Shown: positions 1 to 13,352 of the stretch, in pieces
Position numbering within the stretch: the first letter of the stretch is position 1
Layout of the letters: each line of letters begins with the position of its first letter
Source of the DNA: Dirofilaria immitis
Lineage: Eukaryota > Nematoda > Chromadorea > Rhabditida > Onchocercidae
Length of the DNA: 64,000 nt
Reading direction: 5' to 3'
Assembly (NCBI GenBank): GCA_024305405.1
Contig: JAKNDB010000109.1
Span: forward strand, 186,001 to 250,000
Program-made: the position numbers and the translations under genes
Notes under the pieces: generated by a model
Database searches by the model: none
The model's input: the letters and a program-made list of their open reading frames with translations, nothing else
What the model was told of the DNA's origin: nothing

Positions 1-357
1 TATAGTCACAGAACTATACCAGGATCCTCCGCCTACGTGAAAGAAAAGGGTTCTGAGCATCAAAGCTATTATAAAAGATATGCTTCAATGAGACGGTTGA
101 ACGATCGTATCGGGTATTGTTTAATCTCCTTTCATCTTTCGGGCAATGTTATTGTCGTAACGGTTTGTCCTATTATTATCATTAAATTTATGTTACTGAT
201 CTTGCAATTGATGTGTTCGTTGATGTGTTATCAAATTTATCGTAATAAAGGTTTAATTAGATTACTCAAATTTGAAGTGCTGCCATTGAAAGACAGAAAG
301 GATTCTCAATTTTTGTCACGGTCAAAGAAATTCGGCAACAATAGTTATTATAGCTAA
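1..357 (+). other. possible terminal exon of an upstream gene (unidentified)
   Basis: The frame is open from the first base to a stop at 355-357. The first 110 bases are much less AT-rich than the flanks, and their translation (including SSAYVKEKGSEHQSYYKRYA) looks like real coding sequence. After about 110 the sequence becomes AT-rich and hydrophobic; a possible donor (GG|GTATTG) lies near 111, so only the first part may be exon. I do not recognise the protein. It would be the 3' part of a gene whose body is outside the window. Confidence 0.3.
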
Positions 358-566
358 ATATTACACTGATAATCATTAATAAAATTAATTATACAAATAC
401 CGAAAGTTCTCTTTGTAAGCACATTGCACATTAATCATTAAGGTTAAATATTGCATCACTAATCGTTAATATAATTATTAACCATTACGGTACTAGAAGC
501 CAAACAGAAAAATAGGTGAAAGAAATGAACATTATAGATGATTTTTATTTGAACATATGCATATTG

Positions 567-699
567 TAATTATCATCCAATTATGATAATAATGTTAAAC
601 AATTATCATCCAATTATGATAATAATGTTAAACAATTATCATCCAATTATGATAATAATGTTAAACAATTATCATCCAATTATGATGATAATGTTAAAC
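567..699. repeat. 33-bp tandem repeat, four copies
   Basis: Four near-perfect head-to-tail copies of a 33-bp unit with core AATTATCATCCAATTATGAT and end AATAATGTTAAAC; the last copy has small changes. The 33-bp unit is a multiple of three, so it gives an open frame by accident (repeating NNYHPIMIIML). I see no coding evidence for it. Confidence 0.95.
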
Positions 700-743
700 G
701 ATTTCATTGAAATAGCAGTAAATAATAATAATATTGACAAAAA

Positions 744-967
744 TTTTGAATTTCTTAACTTATTTTTATTTCCGTGTAAATCATTTATAGTTGCTCTAGC
801 TCATTAAGTTAAGAATTAAATTAATTAAAATGATTTCATGACTTTAATTAATTGATTTTGAATTTCTTAACTTATTTTTATTTCCGTGTAAATCATTTAT
901 AGTTGCTCTAGCTCATTAAGTTAAGAATTAAATTAATTAAAATGATTTCATAACTTTAATTAATTAA
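744..967. repeat. 112-bp tandem duplication
   Basis: A 112-bp segment (starting TTTTGAATTTCTTAACTTAT and including GTTGCTCTAGCTCATTAAGT) is repeated directly next to itself with only a few differences, for example TTTCATG against TTTCATA. It lies immediately after the 33-bp array. No gene is visible. Confidence 0.93.
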
Positions 968-1967
968 TTTTGAATTTCTTACTTATATTTATATGGATAA
1001 AATTTAGAGATTGGAGGTGAACCTTATATGATTCTGATCATCATAATTATTCGTAGCATCATAATTGTTATGTAACGGTCCAGTATATTCCATAAGACTA
1101 AAATTTGAAAAAAAATATAAATGATATATAATATAATTTGAAAAATTATGTTGATTCTACCAACTTAATGAAAGTTGCGATTCAACAATTAGCAGTTTAT
1201 GAGAAATAATATAACAATGAAGAATTTGAAAATTGAATATTAAAGAGTTTTTTTTTTTATCTTGAAAATTTAGACAATTCAATAGAGTTCAGGGAGATCA
1301 AGTTAATTTATATAATGGAAAATTTATATGTTAAGTTAAAATAGTAATTCTTATCAAAGGAATCTGACAAAAAAAAAATTTAAAAAGCTTATTTTTAACA
1401 CTTCAAATCGTTTGAAATTAAAAATTAGGCAATTCAAAGCAGTTCAGAGAAGATAAGCTAATTTGTAAAATAAGTAGAAAGTGTTTGCTAAAATAAAAAA
1501 AATTTGTTTCAAAAATTGATGAAAGATTAATATTTCATTATTTCATCAAAAAATGAAATAAAATTTATTAAAATGAAACAGAAATCGGAATAGCGGCCAA
1601 ATGTATAAATTTAGAAATATTTCTTGATGCTAATTAAGTATTTCTAATTTAAATTAATTAGGGTTCAATCAATTATTTAAATAATAAGACAATTTATTGG
1701 CATTTAATTTAATCGTTATAAATGAACGAAGTTTGTAAATTTTGAAAAATGAAATTCAAATTCAAATATGGAATTAAATTAATTGAAGATAATTTGATAA
1801 AGAAGACAATTAGAGAAGTATTTCAATTGTTTACGAAATCATTTGTCGTAATTTATCATTTTGAAATTTTTTCGAAATCGAATCGCAAAAAACACCTACG
1901 ATCTTTAAGATATGATAAAACTTAAACTAACTGATTATATCTGATAATAATAGGCGAGTAATTTCAC
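968..1967. other. AT-rich intergenic DNA, nothing recognised
   Basis: No exon-like, GC-elevated or conserved stretch is visible. The right end is the 3' flank of the minus-strand GPCR, whose stop codon is at 1968-1970. Confidence 0.6.
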
Positions 1968-4900
1968 CTACTGATGAGAATGTTTGATAAGCGCATCTAA
2001 GGCGGTGGTGGTAGCATTTGATAATGATCGACATCGCTTAGTTAGCGCTTTCGTATGTTGTTGTCGTAATTCTCGATTGATAAGCGCATATAAGATTGGA
2101 TTTACGGCCGAATTAAAACATACTAATAAATGAGCAGCGAAAAACGTTGATGATAATGTTAAGGTTGACCAAGATACCTGTAAAGTTTTCTTTCCATCCT
2201 AATTTCTGGTAATCAGATATGATATCAACAAAATAATAGGATGTAATGACAGTATATCATATGATAATTTGGCAGAACAACAATAAAGTTTAATTAAAAA
2301 TTGAAAGAGTTGTTGTTCAATTATTATAAAGCATTTTTTCTAAAATTTAATGAAGTTTTTTTCAAAAAATTTCAATCAGATTATAAAAGACAATTTAATT
2401 GATAAGGGATTTATATTAGCATTCATTTTTAATAACCTAAAATTGCAAAAACAATTTTATAAACTAAAAAAATAGAAAAAAAAGAATTTACAATAATAAG
2501 TTCAAAATGAGCCAATAAATTTAATGTCCAATGTGGTGTCCAACAAAAAAGTAAAATAGAATCATTGCAACAATTCGTTTCGTTACCTGTAAAAATTTTC
2601 ATTCCATTTAGGAGAAAAAATAACCCAAAATTTATTGATCTAAATTCTCAAATTCATTTTTAGTAGATAAGCTAAAAATTATCCATATATTGAAACTTTT
2701 ACAAAAATTATTAAAATATTTATTCGAACTTAACCACTATCATTAATCAATAAATTTTTTTTTTTTTTTAATTACATTAATTTTTTCTCTATATTTTTAG
2801 ATTTCATCCTTATTTAATTAAATTACAGAGTTTAAATCAAAAATAATATGAAAGAATATTTTAATTATAAAATTTAAAATATACCTGCCTTATCCGCATA
2901 TTTGCATTTTGCTGTTTTGTTATGAAACTATGACGATTAACATTTGCGACGCTTTTATGCAGCCGTATAATTACCTTGACGAAATTTACTATCATCATTA
3001 ATTTAAGAAATTATCATAATTGATTAAAAATTATCATGATTGAGTTATAAAACTACCACCATAACTAATCAAAAATTATCATCGTTAGTTTAAAAAAATT
3101 GTCATATCATTATTAACTTACAATTAATTAAATCATTTTATATTTATTTTTTTTTGTGCATATAACTAAGTTTTATTTATTAAATAATTTTTAAAAATTA
3201 TATTAACTAATTTATTTATGATAATAATTGAAAATATCAAAAATCAAAAGAAATATGATAACTGATTACATTTAGGTAAAAATAGGTAATTAAAAGAGCC
3301 GGTAATACGAAGCCACATGCAAATGTATAATACATGAATGTTGGATTGCTTTCTTCAAATACACATTTTGTTTGTGTTATATGCTGATGATGATAATAAT
3401 GCTGTTGTTGATGATGATGATGATCTAAAAATCACTATTGTTTATGATTAAATTTTGAATGACATGAAAATTTTAAATTCAACAATTACAAATTTATAGC
3501 TTCTATTATTATCTTTAACGGGCAAAAGAATAATGATAATAGATATTGATGATAATGATGGTTTGAAAATTGTTATTAATCATGATTAAATTTTAAATAT
3601 TTTAAAAATTTGAAATTTAAAAATCATATATTTATCAATATCTTTAACCAGATGGAAAAGAAATAAAGTGATAAAGCAATAAGATAAAATAAACTTGGAT
3701 GATAATAAACAAACCTGAATGAAAAGTATTATTTTCATTCGTCATAACTAGGCTACCTGTATGAACATCAACATGTACAACAGTTGCATTCATTACAACA
3801 GGCAATAAAAGTATTATCGCTAATGCTGAACATAACAATAAAACAATACATGCTACCATTGTTCGTCGCATTCTAAAACAATATAAGCAATAAAACACAA
3901 TAAAGAAATAAACAATAAACAATAAACAATAAACAATCAAACAAAAATAACAAAGCATTGTTCTACCTAACCGGATACAATAATGCCATAAAATAATAGT
4001 CGTTCCGTAAAAAAAAAAAAAAAAAAATTGCATTTTCGAAAAATTTACATTTTCATTCGAAATATTTAATCAAAATTTAAAATCGAAAATTATTTCAACA
4101 AATTTTTATTAATAAAAATTCATTAATTAAAAATAGTAATTTCAATGTGTTTGTTTTTTTTTTTGTTTGTTTGAAATAATTATTAAATTTTTAAAATTTT
4201 ATCAGATTATTAGTAATTGAGGGAAATTTTTTTGTAGCATAAAAATATTTAACAATTTTTTTCGTTAAAATTTTTCATTTCAATTTCTTTTTTTTTTTAA
4301 TATTATTTCATCATATTTTAATATGAAATAAATAATATATATATATATATATATAAACAAACCTGATAGACTTAATAGGTGAGCAGACTGCTAAATACCT
4401 GTCCCAGCTAAGTACGGTCATAATAAAACTGCTTAAAAGTTTATTGACACTTTCACCAAACCAATAAAATTTACACATTACTTTACCAAATAACCATTGT
4501 CCATATAATAAATCATTGATTAAAAATGGCAAATGCATAATAACTAAAAAATCGACAACTGATAAACCTGAAATTAATTATTTTAAAATAATAATCAAAA
4601 TTGAAAAAATTTATTTCATCGATAAAAATTTAATTTTAAATCAAAATTCTCAAAAGACTTTTCCACCGTTTATTATAATTTGTTTAATTTTTTTTTCTTT
4701 CTGTTAAAAAAAAAAGAGAAAATTAGAAAATTATAATCAGGAAAAGAAATTTATTACCGATAAACTTGAAAGTACTGATTTTAAAATAATCAAATTTGAA
4801 AAAATTATCAATAATAGTAAAATTTTTAATTTGAAATAAAATTAAAATTTTAATTGAATTATATTTTCGAATCAATAAATCTTTTTTTTCGAAAATTGTT

Positions 4901-7900
4901 TTTTTGAAAAATTTAAATTTGTTTTGAAAGAAGACAAGAATGATGATTATCAATCAAATCGATTTTATCCCATCCTGATCTGCTAATATTTAATTATATT
5001 TTTTAGTATCAAAATCAGAAACGATTATTAGTGAAATCGATTTTATTTCATTCCAAACAATCAATATTTTAATCATATTTTTCGATAATACTTTAAGATA
5101 TCATTTATTAATCAATTAATTATCAGTTTTGTTCTATAATAAATTCGTTAGCATAATTATGGGAAAGACTGTAAAGAGAAATTTTAAATTATTTAAAAAA
5201 ATGATCATCCATTTCATTTAATAATACGATAAATTTAATTTTATAACAAAATTTAAAAAATTAAAAAATTTATCAAAACTTAATTATTTGCTAAGTAAAC
5301 TTTTCACTAATCATGATATTCGATATTCGACGTAACAGTTTTTAGGGATAATTTTTATTAATCGAATAATTTTTTAAAAAAATAACCAAATCAAAAAAAA
5401 GAAATAAATGTCAAATTTGTTTTGCATTACTCTCTTCCTAACTACTACCACTATATTTTTAAAGATTAAAAAACATTTTAGAGAGGAAAATTGTTTATTT
5501 ATTAAAAAGTTTTTGTTTATCAAACATAGGCAAAATATCTGAAAAAAAAAATAATTTTTCTAAAAATTTGTTAGAAATAAGCAAATTTTTTGCAAATAAA
5601 TAATTTTATTTTTTTAAATTTTTTTTTTTTTGGAATTTTGAATGCTTTTTTTTCCCTTAAACTATTTAATTATTAAATGTAATTTTAGCGATTTCGTTTT
5701 TTTTTTTTTTTTAAATTTGAAGTGTGTCACTTCAAATGAATAAAGTGAATAATATTAGTGAGAAAATTTGCTTAAAAGTAATTTTTTTAAAAATATGTTT
5801 TTATGTTTTTAAGTTTTTTTTTTTTGTTTAAATTTTTTGTTTTTTCAAAAGAAATCAATATTTGTTATTTATTAAATGCGAAAAGTTAAATTTTCAAAAT
5901 TTAATTATTTTTCTTTAATTTAAATAAAATAAATAAATTTTAATTTACCCAAAATATAAATGAAGACATGTAACGTACTGCTTGGGCTAACTTTTGCTGA
6001 ATTCAAACCTTTTCGTCGTGTTGCTGTTAGTATGTTAACAATCATTATGATAACACTGCTAAAATAAAATAAATTATTTCAGTAATTAAAATTTAAATTT
6101 AATTTGAATTTTTATTGGTTTTTTTTCATCTTTTTTTTTATATTTAAAAGTGTAAAAATTGAATAAGATGATATTATCATAATACATTGCTTTAAATTAA
6201 ATCCATTGCTTTCTTTTAATTTAAATTTAGATTTAATAAAATATGATATATTTTTGCATATATTTATATACTGATAATATTGTCATAATACTATATATTT
6301 GTATATTGATAACTTAAAAATGATATTTTTAAAATTTAAACGATTGCTTCTTTTCCAAGTTTAAATTTAAATGAATAAAAATTGTATAAGAGGTAAATTT
6401 AATTATATATATACATTGTATATCTATTGATAACATTATCATAATGCTCTTCAAATTATATATTTATATATTGATAATATTATCATAATATTCTTTAAAT
6501 CAAATCCACTGCTTTCTTTTAATTTAAATTTAGATTTAATAAGATATGATATATTTTTGAATATATTTTGATAACATTATCATAATATTATCAATATATA
6601 ATATTATCATTATACATATGTCGATAATTTTATAATTGATATAATATCCTTCGATTTATCGATCTGTTTTAGAGTGATATTTTTATATGGATATAAAATA
6701 AATATAAACATTTCATTAAACAGCTTAAATTTAATCAGTTGTTCTTCGCATCATATTTAAATTTAAATAAAGCTAAAGTTTACTAAGAGACACATGATTT
6801 TTTCACATATATACATATATATGTATTAATATCTTTTAATGAATATGATATCTTATCAATTTGTTTTTTGACTATTTTTGAACGATTGATAAATTTAAAA
6901 AAATTTTTGTTTCAATCAATAAATAAAATTGTTTATTCTATTTTCTTTATTTCAAAGTTGCTTCTATAATATTACATTTAAATTTCACTCATCAAAAATT
7001 GAATTATTAAAAAAACGAAAAATCAATGATTAACTGATAAGAAAGATAATTTTTTTCTTTCTTGAAGAAATTCATAAGAAAAAAAAAAAAAAAAAAGAAA
7101 AGTCACCCATTGCCAAATATTCCAAATAAAAAAGAATGAAATATGATATACTAAAAATTAAACGGATCAATTTTCGTGTTGATTCTTCATCATCATCACC
7201 ATCATCATCATTATTTCCAGAATCTGTAAAATGATTTAGCAAAAAAAAAAAAATTTTTGATTCTTACATTTTCAATTCAAATTTAATCCAGTGATTCGTT
7301 TTTTGTTATCCATTTTTCCGACGCATAATACCGCAATTGAAATGAAAATTTATATATGTTTTTAGGAATATGAAAAGAATTTTATTTCATTTTTTTTTTT
7401 TTCAGAAAAATTATTTTCTTTTATTGGCAAAAACAAAAAAAAAACGAAGGAAAATATTTGATTGAAATAAACCAAAAAAAAAAAAATTACGAATTTAATT
7501 TCAAATTTACGAAATAAAAAGTTTTGAATTGAAAAAAATTTTTTTCATCTTTTTCAATTAAGCTCAGATTTAATTTCAAATTATTTGTTATCGGCAAATA
7601 AATAATGGAACAGAAGAAATGGATTTAATTTAATGTCATATGGCATATGTTACGATGAATTTATAAATTTAAAAATTTTAATTTTACCTAACTTTTTGAG
7701 GTGAAGAAAAAAACAAAAAAAAAATTTCCAAATTTATCAGAAATGAAAAGGAATGAAATTTTAGAATTTTCAAAATAAATTTATTAAACCTTTTTTTCAA
7801 AAAAAAAATAAATCGATAAATTTAAACTTAACTTACTGATATAATCATTTAATGTTTCATTTAGCAAGCTACTACCAAATTTTATTGCTTTTGAAATCAT

Positions 7901-8026
7901 TGCTATCGTTGTTGTTGTTGTTGTTGTGGTTGCTGCTGTTGTTGATATTAATGTTGATATTATTGTTGTTGTTGTTGTCGTTGTTATTGTTATCCAAATT
8001 TTGATAGGATCTGAATTTATAAACAT
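1968..8026 (-). CDS. neuropeptide-type GPCR, somatostatin/opioid/allatostatin receptor-like
   Basis: Nine exons (gene order): 8026-7837, 7223-7107, 6058-5949, 4567-4363, 3872-3715, 3424-3270, 2974-2885, 2586-2492, 2177-1968, giving about 443 residues. Class A marks are all present: GNG in TM1, LSVVD in TM2, the TM3 cysteine (GKVMCKFYW), WDRYLAVC after TM3, the partner cysteine KCVFEE in loop 2, CWTPHWTLN in TM6 and NSAVNPILY in TM7. The family follows from these motifs; the ligand cannot be read. The N-terminus is threonine-rich (from a GTT microsatellite), then acidic. Extracellular loop 2 carries a His/Gln/Tyr-rich run. All splice phases agree, but the TM1 exon (117 nt) and TM6 exon (95 nt) are each one base short, in A-runs at 7128-7133 and 2545-2550. 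The ATG lies three bases after a TTTTCAG acceptor, suggesting a trans-splice site. It would act at the plasma membrane, probably on neurons or muscle (inference). Confidence 0.88.
6190..6590. repeat. duplicated ~95-bp segment inside a GPCR intron
   Basis: A segment containing CTTTCTTTTAATTTAAATTT followed by AGATTTAATAARATATGATA occurs near 6190-6290 and again near 6497-6590, with degenerate ATTATCATAATA motifs between. It lies in the intron between the TM1 exons at 7107-7223 and 5949-6058. Confidence 0.7.
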
Positions 8027-8027
8027 A

Positions 8028-8035
8028 ATCTGAAA
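8028..8035 (-). promoter_or_regulatory. candidate spliced-leader trans-splice acceptor for the GPCR
   Basis: Reading the minus strand, TTTTCAG is followed by ATT and then the predicted ATG at 8026. A perfect acceptor three bases before the first usable ATG, with no convincing upstream exon, is what an SL trans-splice site looks like in nematodes. An ordinary intron behind an untranslated first exon would look the same. Confidence 0.4.
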
Positions 8036-8400
8036 ATTTTTAATACTATTTAACAAATTAGTAATTAAATATTGATATTTCATATCTAACTTTTCTTATT
8101 TACAATTATATATTAAGTAGCCTGGTCTAATCAAAGATTTAAAGCGAGCTAGGCCTGAATCAATATTAGCATTTTCTTTTCAAGAAAGAACAAAAAAATT
8201 CGAAATGAATTGAAATTAATGACGAACGCAAAATATGGAAATGAATTAAATTATACAAATGAATAATTATATTTATTCCTTTTTTTCGCCTTCATAAATA
8301 TTATCTTATCCCATAATTCGAATAATATTTTTTTTTTTTTGTCAACACTATTCAACAAAATAAAACATTAATAAAAAAAAAAGAAAAATTTCATAGCCTA

Positions 8401-8720
8401 AATTTTATCAAATTTCTAGAAACTTTTAAACTTCAATTAAAGAACTTAAATACTAGATATAATTTCTAAATTTATATTAGTACATATGAAATTAACTTAA
8501 TTTCTTAATTTTATTAAATTTCTAGAAACTTTTAAACTTCAATTAAAAACTTAAATACTAGATATAATTTCTAAATTTATATTAGTACATATGAAATTAA
8601 CTTAATTTCTTAATTTTATTAAATTTCTAGAAACTTTTAAACTTCAATTAAAAACTTAAATACTAGATATAATTTCTAAATTTATATTAATATATATATA
8701 TGAAATTAACTTAATTTCTT
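8401..8720. repeat. ~106-bp tandem repeat, three copies
   Basis: Three head-to-tail copies of a 105-106-bp unit; each carries AAATTTCTAGAAACTTTTAA and TATATTAGTACATATGAAAT. TCTAGA recurs at 8415, 8521 and 8626. The third copy diverges at its end, where ATTAGTAC becomes ATTAATAT. Confidence 0.93.
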
Positions 8721-8891
8721 CGTTTTCTTATTTTTTCTCACTAAATATTTTAAAATTGAGTAAAAAATAAGAAATGGAATTTATTTTTAAAAACAAAATT
8801 AAAAATTTCATAATTATTAAATTTTTGGAGTTTGTTTATTTTTCTTTAAATTTTCAATTTATAATAAATGATAGATATAATAATAATGAAA

Positions 8892-8892
<1 letters not shown>

Positions 8893-8980
<88 letters not shown>

Positions 8981-8995
8981 TAATAATAATAATAG
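8893..8995. repeat. (AAT)n microsatellite
   Basis: About 33 uninterrupted AAT units. It gives a poly-Asn reading frame that has no other coding support. Confidence 0.97.
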
Positions 8996-9704
8996 TATTT
9001 TGAAATGAATTTTTCATATTAAAATAATCAAAAATTTATTTTTCTAAAATTAACATTTATAATTATGCATAATAATTAATAAAAATTTTTTAAAAATAAT
9101 TTTACATTTTGAAATTTTCCTTTTTTTTTTTTTTTTATAAAAATTTAAGCAAACAAAATGTTTTATTATATCCAAAAATAATTTCGTTCTTTCGTTTTCG
9201 TTTTTTTCTTTCTTTTTTTTTTTTCTCTCTCTCTCTATGATATTTCATTTTGTTAATTAACATAAATTATTTTAGTGCAACTAAAAAAATTTGCACTTAC
9301 TTAACTATTAATTTTTAGATTCTGTTCGTCTTCCTTTCTTTTTTTTTTTTTTTTTTTTTTAAATACATCGAATAATTTGAAATTTTAGTAATAAAAGGTA
9401 AAAGCTTTTATTCTTTTTTTTTTTCTTTGCCATTTATACTAAAATTAAAAATGACGCCACTCTTATCTTTCATTATCGTTTTTTTTTTCAAATTTCGATG
9501 AAAAATGATTGAGGAAGTAATTTGAATATTTGCTTACAATATGTATTTAAATATTAGATTTGAAATTTTCTAAAAATATACTAACAAGTTTTTTAAATTT
9601 AAAAATTTTAAGAAATAAATTTAATATATGAACAAATAGATGTTTACCTTTTTTTTTTTCAGTAATATTAAGGAAAAAGAAATTTAAAAAAAAAATGAAA
9701 AAAT

Positions 9705-10105
9705 GAAGTTATCGCTTTCTAAATTTAACTACTATTCCCTACGAGCATTTAGCAATTGAAAAGTTATAAACCTAAAATATTATACATATTTTATTGAAAT
9801 GAATAAACAACTAAAATCAACTGTATTACCGTATTAAATAAAAAAAATACCGTATTTAATTTTTCAAAAATTGCTCAACAAAATTTTTCGGAAGTTATCG
9901 CTTTCTAAATTTAATTATTATTCCCTACGAGCACTTAGCTAATTACTATTCCCTACGAGCATTTAGCAATTGAAAAGTTATAAACCTAAAATATTATACA
10001 TATTTTATTGAAATGAATAAACAACTCAAATCAACTGTATTACCGTATTAAATAAAAAAATACCGTATTTAATTTTCAAAAAATTGCTTAACAATATTTT
10101 TATTG
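9705..10105. repeat. direct duplication of ~190 bp with an internal 20-bp insertion copy
   Basis: The segment beginning GAAGTTATCGCTTTCTAAAT at 9705 restarts at 9891. Both copies contain ATTCCCTACGAGCA, ACCTAAAATATTATACATAT and two ACCGTATT boxes. The second copy has the CTATTCCCTACGAGCA piece twice, so a smaller duplication happened inside the larger one. Confidence 0.9.
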
Positions 10106-11398
10106 AAGTGTGACAGAATAGATTTGAAAATTTGTAAAAAATAATAAATTTTAATAAAATCTACTATTAAATTAATAAATATTTCATTTAGCATAGATAT
10201 ATTTATATTGGGATTTTTTTAAAAAATGCTTAATAATTTTCAACGAGATGAATATTATTACTGTGCTTAAATAAGAAAGGATACTGTATCTTATTTTTTT
10301 GAAAAATGCGTAATACTTTTCAACGAGATGAATTATATTGTTGTATTTAATTAAAAAAAAAAACGATTAATATTAAAAGAAAAGATTTGAAAATTTGTTA
10401 AAAATAATAAGTAAATGTATTTGAATTTATTATATATTTATATTAAAATTTTCAAAAAATCCTCAACAATTTTTTTATTTGCCTAATTTAACTTATTGAT
10501 AAATCAGTCAATTATATATAATATAATAAAATTTTTGGAAAAAAACATTTCATTTCAAACTGATGAAGGAAGTATTCATTTTATGATATTGCATTTCTTA
10601 TCTGATAAGGAAAGGCTTGGCTTCATTATAAAGAGATATACAAATGGGAAAAGCTGTAAAAATTTATGATCGAATCAATTTTTTCGTTTTTCGTTTTCGT
10701 CTTAAAATATTCCTTTCGTTTAGTATTTATTTAAAAAAAAAAAAAAAAAAACTAAATTTAAGCTTATCAAAATTATCATATAAAAACTTCGAAGAACTAA
10801 AAATTTTATCAAAATTAATGAATGGAATTGCGAGAATTAAAAATTCAAACAAAATTTAAAAAATATATCTATGCGTTTATTTCTTTTTCCAAATATTATC
10901 AGTTATATTTGGAATTTTTAAATTTCAAAATTAAAATTTTTAATAAAAAATCAAAAATGTACTATACGATCGTTTATTTTCTTTCTCGCAAAAAATATTA
11001 TTTACATATTTTTAATTTTCAAAAATTAGAAATTATTTTCACAAAAATTAACAAATAAAATTACAAAATTAAAAATTTTTATTAAAAATCAAAAATAAAA
11101 ATAATATTATTTATGTATTTTCAATTTCTAATTATTTTCATAGATAATTATTAATATAAATAAAATTAAAAAATTTTTATTAAAAATTGGAAATGAATAT
11201 GTTTCACATATATAAATTATCCTTTTGCTTTTTTTTAAGTATTAATATATTCTTTTAAGATTTTCAATTTCTTTGCCAAAAAAAAATAAATAAATAAAAT
11301 GATTGTAATTTATTACATTCGTTTTATCTTCTCTAACCAAATAATATATTATCAAAGGAATAATTAATCAAAAAGAGGGAAGAGAAATTTAAAGAAAG

Positions 11399-11430
11399 AG
11401 AGGGAGAGAGAGAGAGAGAGAGAGAGAGAA
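11399..11430. repeat. (GA)n microsatellite
   Basis: An AGAGAG run, one of several in the window; others are at 17813-17833, 58021-58055, 61225-61240 and 61938-61960. Confidence 0.9.
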
Positions 11431-13352
11431 GGAGAAAGAGAAAAAAATTGTTAAATTAAAATGTAAATGAAACAAAAAGCATAAAAATATATTTTTTTTT
11501 CTTGATTATATTTAAGCAATATATCAAATTCTACGATTTTATTTTTCATTTTTTTTCTCAAGAAGATAAAAATAGTAATCAATATGATAAGAGAAGCAAA
11601 TGAAAATCAAAATTTCTTTTTTTTCCTCCCCTCTCCCCCTCTCCAACCTATTTTTATTTATTACTTTATTACTTTTCTTTGTTGTTCTTTTTCCTCTTTT
11701 TTTCTTTCTTTTTTTTTTTTAACCTAAAACCATTTTTGGATAGCTTTAGAAATATTAAAATTAAAATTAAATTAAATCATAAAATCGAATAATAAATATT
11801 AATTATATTTCAATTAATTTATTATATTCAAATTTATTTCAAATTCATACGAAATGAGCAATGATATCAAAATTTAAACAAATATTTAAAAGTTGTAATA
11901 AAAAATTAATTTAAGTTTAGAAAAAAAATGAACCTTTTTTTTCAATTAAATTATCAAAATAAAATTTCAATAATATTTCGAAAATTATAATAAATAAAAA
12001 TTCATTTAATATTTTAGTTAAACTTTGATATAAAAATTTTTCTCAACCTAATATTCAGTAAAAAGCCTTTTAACCTGAAATCAACAAAAATCTAATTTTA
12101 GCTTATAATCACTGCAATACAATTTTAATGCTAAAATCATCAAATCACAATGTCAACTTGAAATTACCAAAACATAATCTCAATCCTAAATTTATCAAAA
12201 TACAATTGTAACTTGAAAATCATCAAAATATGATCGCTATGTACTTATTAGTTTAATTCATAAATTTTTTAATGTGAGAAAAGAAAAATATTTCATTAAA
12301 AACTTTTTCAAACTTTCTCAAATTACTTTAGCATTGGCCGTTAATTATTTTTAACTTTATAAACTTTGCAAACTTTGTATTGAATATTACTTATATTGCT
12401 ATGATAACATGATAATAAGCTGATTAATTAACCAGATTTCTCGTTTAAACTTTGCAACTTTGCAAACTTCGTATTGGATATATCATTTTACTTATATTAT
12501 TATTATGATGTCATGATAATAATCTGACTAATTAACCAGGTTTCTCTTCTTCTTTTTTTTTTTTCTTTGTCTTCTATTACTTTTATTCATAATTTTACTT
12601 ATACAAAAATTATATTAAATAATTTTTCTTTTTCATCCTTTTTAAATTTTATATAAATATTTGTTTATTCAATAAAATTGATTTAAATAAATTTTCTTTT
12701 TTTTTTTTTTTTTTTACAATTACTTATTTGTTGAAAAATGTAAAATCATTTCGATAAATCCTTTTTTTTTCTGTAAATACTTATCTCATTTAAATAAAAT
12801 TTTTTAAATAAATGAATATTTAATTGAAATCAAAACTATTCAAATGAAATTTCATTATTAACACCTATTTACCTTGTTGTAAATACGTTTTAGCTTAAAT
12901 AAAAAATTCACCAAGTAAAAATCGGAAATTGAAAAGAAAAGAAATGGTAATAGCTTCAAATGAAAATATATCAACAGGAAAATTAAGAAATGTAAAATCA
13001 AAATGAAATGATGCATGAAAATAAATTTTATGGATGAAAAAAAAGATAATAATAATAAATTTATTTGTACTGAAAAAAAAAAAAAAGAATACAAACTTAA
13101 AAATTTAATCGAATTTTTTCAATCAAATAATTGCAATAAAAGTAATATCGAAAAAAACGAAAAATTGGAAATGAAGAATAAATTTAAAATTAATATATAA
13201 ATATATATATATGTATAAAATAGAATAGTGAATACGTATTAATTAATTAAGTATTTCTATTTAAATTTATCATAGTGATAAAAATGCAATGATAAATTTT
13301 TTTTTTTTTTTGTTTATTAAATTATTTACCTATGCATTCATGTATGTGAAAA

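Noticed and set aside
8774..8980. Open frame with a poly-Asn tail
   Set aside because: It is made by an AAT microsatellite and its upstream part is ordinary AT-rich DNA with no splice context.
12858..13200. Overlapping open frames on both strands
   Set aside because: Low-complexity Phe/Leu/Ile or Lys/Asn translation typical of AT-rich non-coding DNA, with no family motif.
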